Shown here: positions 7,403-10,383 of the stretch, piece after piece
How the letters are laid out: each line of letters begins with the position of its first letter
Numbering within the stretch: position 1 is the stretch's first letter
Origin: Paracoccaceae bacterium
Lineage (GTDB): Bacteria > Pseudomonadota > Alphaproteobacteria > Rhodobacterales > Rhodobacteraceae
NCBI GenBank assembly: GCA_003565055.1
Contig: PXDM01000468.1
Location: forward strand, 1-10,383
DNA length: 10,383 bases
Direction: 5' to 3'
Translations under genes and position numbers: made by a program
Notes under the pieces: generated by a model
What the model was told of the DNA's origin: nothing
What the model saw: the letters and a program-made list of their open reading frames with translations, nothing else
Database searches by the model: none

Positions 7403-7411
7403 AGTTCTAAA
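7395..7411. promoter_or_regulatory. Palindromic operator, Irr/ICE-like iron box
   Basis: TTTAGAAGAGTTCTAAA is a perfect inverted repeat of two 7-base arms around a 3-base spacer. From memory, the iron-control element (ICE) bound by the Fur-family haem/iron regulator Irr in Alphaproteobacteria has this TTTAGAA-N3-TTCTAAA form, and isc-suf control by Irr has been reported in Rhodobacter sphaeroides. The site covers the predicted -10 and start point of the iscR promoter, so bound regulator should repress. Irr is the best candidate, but IscR itself could also act nearby. Confidence 0.6.
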
Positions 7412-7542
7412 TGGCGGGCGTCTCTCATCTGCGATCTAACGCGACAGGTCGGGTTTAGGCGCGACGCCCGGTATCGTCAACCGAATTTGCGGCAAACTCG
7501 GCGCGCTGGATTGGGTCGCGATCTGCGACAGGGAAGCAAGGC
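7409..7542 (+). other. iscR 5' leader with several short hairpins
   Basis: The predicted transcript leader holds three short inverted repeats: GGCG-cga-CGCC (7458-7468), TTTGC-g-GCAAA (7486-7496) and GTCGC-gatct-GCGAC (7515-7529). The last ends two bases before the probable ribosome site GGGA (7531-7534). The octamers ATCTGCGA (7427-7434, 7521-7528) and GCGACAGG (7441-7448, 7525-7532) each occur twice. No known riboswitch class is recognised. Confidence 0.3.
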
Positions 7543-8001
7543 ATGAAATTATCGACCAAGGGCCGCTATGCGATGATTGCGCTGGTCGATCTGGCACTTG
7601 CCGAGGATGACACGCTGGTCTCGCTCAATGAGATCGCGGCGCGGCAGAATGTGTCGCTGGCCTATCTGGAGCAGCTTTTCGTCAAGCTGCGCCGCGCGGG
7701 GATCGTGACTTCGGTGCGCGGGCCGGGCGGTGGCTACAAGCTCGCGCGGCCCGCAGAGGCGATCCGGATTGCCGATGTATTCGCAGCCGTCGACGAAACC
7801 GTGAGTGCGCTGCACACCGGCGCAGGCGCGTCAGGGGCTGTGTCGGGCTCGCGCGCGCAATCCATGACCAACCGCCTTTGGGAGAGCATGTCGGCGCATG
7901 TCTATGTGTTCCTGCATCAGACCCGCCTGTCGGATGTGGCGCGCAATGCGCTGACACCTTGCCCGGCAGTTCCGACCCTGTTCGAGGTCGTTGATGAATA
8001 A
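7543..8001 (+). CDS. iscR: Rrf2-family iron-sulfur regulator IscR, single-cysteine type
   Basis: IscR is the transcription factor that senses Fe-S cluster status and controls isc/suf and iron genes. This 152-residue protein opens with the hallmark MKLSTKGRYAMIALVDLAL. The winged helix follows: helix-turn-helix at about 28-50 (LNEIAARQNVSLAYLEQLFVKLR), and the wing SVRGPGGGYKLAR (57-69). In E. coli IscR the [2Fe-2S] cluster is held by three cysteines (92, 98, 104) and His107. Here the matching stretch (about 88-110, SALHTGAGASGAVSGSRAQS) has no cysteine at all. The only cysteine is Cys140 near the C-terminus. From memory, single-Cys IscR is characteristic of Rhodobacteraceae, and the R. sphaeroides protein was reported still to bind an Fe-S cluster. 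It leads the isc-suf operon, 45 bp before the desulfurase gene, so autoregulation is likely. Confidence 0.93.
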   Translation: MKLSTKGRYAMIALVDLALAEDDTLVSLNEIAARQNVSLAYLEQLFVKLRRAGIVTSVRGPGGGYKLARPAEAIRIADVFAAVDETVSALHTGAGASGAVSGSRAQSMTNRLWESMSAHVYVFLHQTRLSDVARNALTPCPAVPTLFEVVDE

Positions 8002-8050
8002 CCTAATTTTTCCCGAGATCCGGGCGCTTGCCTCAGGGTCGCAGAGATGA
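7994..8050 (+). CDS. Possible 18-codon bridging ORF between iscR and the desulfurase gene
   Basis: An ATG at 7994 overlaps the last codons of iscR, whose TAA is at 7999-8001, in another frame. It opens an ORF encoding MNNLIFPEIRALASGSQR. Its TGA (8048-8050) overlaps the ATG of the desulfurase gene (8047-8049) as ATGA. A GAGG Shine-Dalgarno (7984-7987) lies six bases before the ATG, better placed than the AGGG ahead of the desulfurase start. The arrangement could carry ribosomes from iscR to the next gene by translational coupling, or encode a small peptide. I recognise no homologue. Chance is quite possible for so short an ORF. Confidence 0.35.
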   Translation: MNNLIFPEIRALASGSQR

Positions 8051-9096
8051 CGCAGGGACGCGTCTATCTCGATCACAATGCGACGACGACGCTGCGCCCC
8101 GAGGCGCGCCAAGCGATGGTGGCGGCGCTTGATGTCTTTGGCAATCCGTCCTCGGTCCATGCCGAAGGCCGCGCCGCGCGGGCGCTGGTTGAGCGGGCGC
8201 GGGCCCAGATTGCAGCGGCGCTTGGGGCGGATGGTGCGGATATCGTCTTCACCTCCGGGGCAACAGAGGCGGCAGCGCTGGCACTGGCCGGGCGTGGCCT
8301 CGCCGGGGGCGCAATCGAGCATGAGGCCGTCCGGGCCTGGGCCGATGACAGCTTGCCCGTCGATGCGCGCGGGCATGTGCACGTGCCCGAACCGGGTCGT
8401 GCGACGCTGCAACTCGCCAATTCTGAAACAGGCGTCGTGCAGGATTTGCCCCAGCGCTTGGCCGTCAGCGATCTGACGCAGGGTTTTGGCAAACTGCCTT
8501 TCGCTTTCAACTGGCTGGGGGTCGAGATGGGCTTCGTCTCGGCGCATAAGCTGGGCGGCCCCAAGGGGATCGGCGCGCTGGTGATGCGGCGCGGCACGGA
8601 TCTGGCCGCGCAACTGCGCGGCGGCGGGCAGGAAATGGGCCGCCGTGCCGGGACCGAGAACCTGATCGGCATTGCGGGTTTCGGGGCAGCGGCAGAGGCC
8701 GCAGCAAAAGATCTTGCGGATGGGGTCTGGAATTCTGTATCTGTAATTAGAAATATTCTAGAAGAGGCACTGGACGCCACGGCAAGCAAGACTATTTTTG
8801 TCGGGAAAGGTGGTCAGCGCCTGCCGAACACGTTATGCCTCGCAACGCCGGGCTGGAAGGCCGAAACGCAGGTGATGCAGATGGACCTTGCGGGCTTCGC
8901 GATTTCCGCCGGGTCGGCATGCTCTTCGGGGAAGCTGCGCGCCTCGGGTGTGTTGCAGGCGATGGGATTTGACGCAGAGGTCGCGGGCTCTGCCATACGG
9001 GTCTCGCTGGGGCCAGAGACGACTGAAGAGAATGTGCTGCGCTTCGCTGAAGCCTGGCTGAAGGAATATCGCCGTTTCGTAGCACGTGCGGCCTGA
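8047..9096 (+). CDS. Compact IscS/NifS-like cysteine desulfurase
   Basis: This class V aminotransferase-fold, PLP-dependent cysteine desulfurase would release sulfur from cysteine for SufB. It opens VYLDHNATT, and FTSGATE (68-74) and IEHEAV (His92) form the cofactor pocket. Lys168 in SAHKLGGPKG is the PLP lysine, and Cys292 in SAGSACSSGK is the persulfide cysteine. RGGGQEMGRRAGTEN (191-205) is also diagnostic. At 349 residues it is short for IscS (about 400). The part between the SGATE and NSETG motifs is about 25 residues shorter than in E. coli IscS, and the stretch before SDLTQ is also trimmed. The usual NNE(T/I)G motif reads NSETG, so the conserved second Asn of the PLP site is Ser126. 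Similar short desulfurases are expected in Rhodobacteraceae isc-suf operons. Codons 229-241 form an AT-rich, rare-codon patch. The operon may encode a separate SufS beyond the window. Confidence 0.9.
   Translation: MTQGRVYLDHNATTTLRPEARQAMVAALDVFGNPSSVHAEGRAARALVERARAQIAAALGADGADIVFTSGATEAAALALAGRGLAGGAIEHEAVRAWADDSLPVDARGHVHVPEPGRATLQLANSETGVVQDLPQRLAVSDLTQGFGKLPFAFNWLGVEMGFVSAHKLGGPKGIGALVMRRGTDLAAQLRGGGQEMGRRAGTENLIGIAGFGAAAEAAAKDLADGVWNSVSVIRNILEEALDATASKTIFVGKGGQRLPNTLCLATPGWKAETQVMQMDLAGFAISAGSACSSGKLRASGVLQAMGFDAEVAGSAIRVSLGPETTEENVLRFAEAWLKEYRRFVARAA
8731..8762. promoter_or_regulatory. AT-rich island with a second ICE-like palindrome inside the desulfurase gene
   Basis: These 32 bp contain only 7 G/C in an otherwise GC-rich gene and use codons rare for such a genome (GTA twice, ATT, AGA, CTA). 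Within it, 8746-8762 reads ATTAGAAATATTCTAGA, matching the operator at 7395-7411 in 12 of 14 arm positions with the same 3-base spacer. The overlapping octamer TTCTAGAA (8756-8763) is also a perfect palindrome. It may be an internal operator or promoter, but the activity is inferred. Confidence 0.35.
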
Positions 9097-9110
9097 GAGA
9101 GGGGAATGAC

Positions 9111-10383
9111 ATGGTAGCTTTGGATGAAAGCCAGCTTCGCGACGGTGTGGACCGTGAAACGGTTGAAACCGTGCAATCCATGGCGGGCACCTACAAGCAC
9201 GGCTGGGAAACCGAGATCGAGATGGATTTCGCGCCCAAAGGTCTGAATGAAGACATCGTGCGGCTGATCTCGAAAAAGAACAACGAGCCCGAATGGCTTC
9301 TGGAATGGCGGCTTGACGCCTATCGGCGGTGGCTGACGATGGAAAGCCCGGATTGGGCGATGCTGAACATCCCTGAAATCGACTATCAGGAGCAGTATTA
9401 TTACGCCAAGCCCAAGTCGATGGAGGAAAAACCGAAATCGCTCGATGAGGTGGACCCCAAGCTGCTGGAAACCTATGCGAAACTTGGCATTCCGCTGAAA
9501 GAGCAGATGGTGCTCGCCGGGGTCGAAGGGGCTGACGCGCCGCGCAAGGTGGCAGTGGATGCCGTGTTTGATTCCGTGTCTCTGGGCACAACCTTCAAGA
9601 AAGAGCTTGCGGACGCGGGCGTGATCTTCTGCTCGATCTCCGAGGCCGTGCAGGAACACCCGGAGCTTGTGAAGAGATATCTCGGCTCTGTCGTCCCGCA
9701 GAATGACAATTACTTCGCCGCGCTCAATTCCGCTGTCTTCTCGGATGGCAGTTTCGTCTACATCCCGGCAGGCGTGAAATGCCCGATGGAGCTATCCACC
9801 TATTTCCGCATCAATGCCGAGAATACCGGCCAGTTCGAACGCACGCTGATCGTGGCGGAAAAAGGCAGCCATGTCAGCTATCTGGAGGGCTGCACGGCGC
9901 CCCAGCGCGACACCAACCAGTTGCATGCTGCTGTGGTTGAAATCGTGGTGCTCGAAGACGCCGAAGTGAAATATTCGACCGTTCAGAACTGGTTTCCGGG
10001 CGATGAGAATGGCAAAGGCGGGATCTACAATTTCGTCACCAAACGCGCCGATTGTCGCGAGGCGCGCGCCAAGGTGATGTGGACACAGGTCGAAACCGGC
10101 TCGGCGATCACGTGGAAATATCCGTCCTGCATCCTGCGCGGTGATGACAGTCAGGGCGAATTCTACTCCATTGCCATCGCCAATAACTGGCAGCAGGCTG
10201 ACACTGGCACCAAGATGGTGCATCTGGGCCGCAACACCCGCTCGCGGATCGTGTCCAAAGGCATCTCGGCGGGTCAGGCGCAGAACACCTATCGCGGCTT
10301 GGTCTCGATGCACCCGAAAGCGCGCGACAGCCGCAATTACACGCAATGCGACAGCTTGCTGATCGGCGACAAATGTGGCGCGC
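9111..10383 (+). CDS. sufB: Fe-S cluster assembly scaffold protein SufB (3' end beyond window)
   Basis: SufB is the core of the SufBCD scaffold complex that accepts sulfur from the desulfurase and builds Fe-S clusters in the cytoplasm. The first 424 codons are present and open in frame to the window end; family members from Alphaproteobacteria run to about 480-510. Recognisable segments are KKNNEPEWLLEWR (56-68), the beta-helix stretch SDGSFVYIPAGVKCPMELSTY (211-231, split at Pro219) and YLEGCTAP, with Cys261 equivalent to the essential E. coli Cys254. VQNWFPG (291-297) and TQCDSLLIGD, with Cys413 equivalent to E. coli Cys405, follow. The ATG at 9111 has GGGG six bases upstream. An ATG at 9106 in another frame stops after three codons. 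The gene starts 14 bp after the desulfurase stop and is clearly in the same operon; sufC and sufD should follow. Confidence 0.97.
   Translation, partial: MVALDESQLRDGVDRETVETVQSMAGTYKHGWETEIEMDFAPKGLNEDIVRLISKKNNEPEWLLEWRLDAYRRWLTMESPDWAMLNIPEIDYQEQYYYAKPKSMEEKPKSLDEVDPKLLETYAKLGIPLKEQMVLAGVEGADAPRKVAVDAVFDSVSLGTTFKKELADAGVIFCSISEAVQEHPELVKRYLGSVVPQNDNYFAALNSAVFSDGSFVYIPAGVKCPMELSTYFRINAENTGQFERTLIVAEKGSHVSYLEGCTAPQRDTNQLHAAVVEIVVLEDAEVKYSTVQNWFPGDENGKGGIYNFVTKRADCREARAKVMWTQVETGSAITWKYPSCILRGDDSQGEFYSIAIANNWQQADTGTKMVHLGRNTRSRIVSKGISAGQAQNTYRGLVSMHPKARDSRNYTQCDSLLIGDKCGA

Noticed and set aside
9106..9117. Three-codon ORF (ATGACATGGTAG) overlapping the sufB start
   Set aside because: Too short to argue for; the GGGG ribosome site serves the sufB ATG at 9111 with normal spacing.
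8814..9659. Minus-strand open frame of 281 codons opposite the desulfurase 3' end and sufB
   Set aside because: It spans two well-identified genes and their ribosome site, and its translation has no family resemblance.

Overview
The window is GC-rich, densely packed DNA from an alphaproteobacterium, most likely a member of the Rhodobacteraceae (Rhodobacter/roseobacter group). The main evidence is the iscR - cysteine desulfurase - sufB order at the right end. Its IscR has only one cysteine, a trait I recall as typical of that family, and a TTTAGAA-N3-TTCTAAA palindrome resembling an Irr/ICE iron-control box sits over the presumed iscR promoter. No tRNA, rRNA, CRISPR array, insertion sequence or prophage gene is visible. 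All genes look intact, apart from gatB and sufB, which are cut by the window edges.

Layout. (1) 1-460, minus: 5' part of gatB, the B subunit of the tRNA amidotransferase. (2) 702-2675, plus: a small SLT-type lytic transglycosylase, probably a lipoprotein, followed after 72 bp by an unusual FliM/FliN-like protein with a C-terminal SpoA domain and a long acidic tail. No other flagellar gene is in view. (3) 2926-6493, minus: a co-directional block of an M48 metallopeptidase lipoprotein, an EmrE-type small multidrug resistance transporter, a YitT-family membrane protein and the translational GTPase TypA/BipA. The first three are spaced 13 and 0 bp apart and should be one operon; typA follows 72 bp later. 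(4) 6635-7294, minus: an alpha/beta hydrolase with a complete Ser-Asp-His triad, divergent from the next block. (5) 7543-10383, plus: the start of an isc-suf iron-sulfur cluster assembly operon, namely iscR (regulator), a compact cysteine desulfurase (sulfur donor) and sufB (scaffold core, cut by the window end).

The isc-suf end carries the most unexplained structure. A perfect 7+3+7 palindrome overlaps the -10 of the predicted iscR promoter, and the roughly 130-nt leader that follows can form several short hairpins. An 18-codon ORF with a good Shine-Dalgarno exactly bridges iscR and the desulfurase gene, overlapping the stop codon of one and the start codon of the other. A 32-bp AT-rich, rare-codon island inside the desulfurase gene carries a second, slightly imperfect copy of the same palindrome. 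Together these suggest iron control at the operon promoter and possibly inside the operon. The enzyme families are known; the internal site and the bridging ORF are the parts most worth checking.
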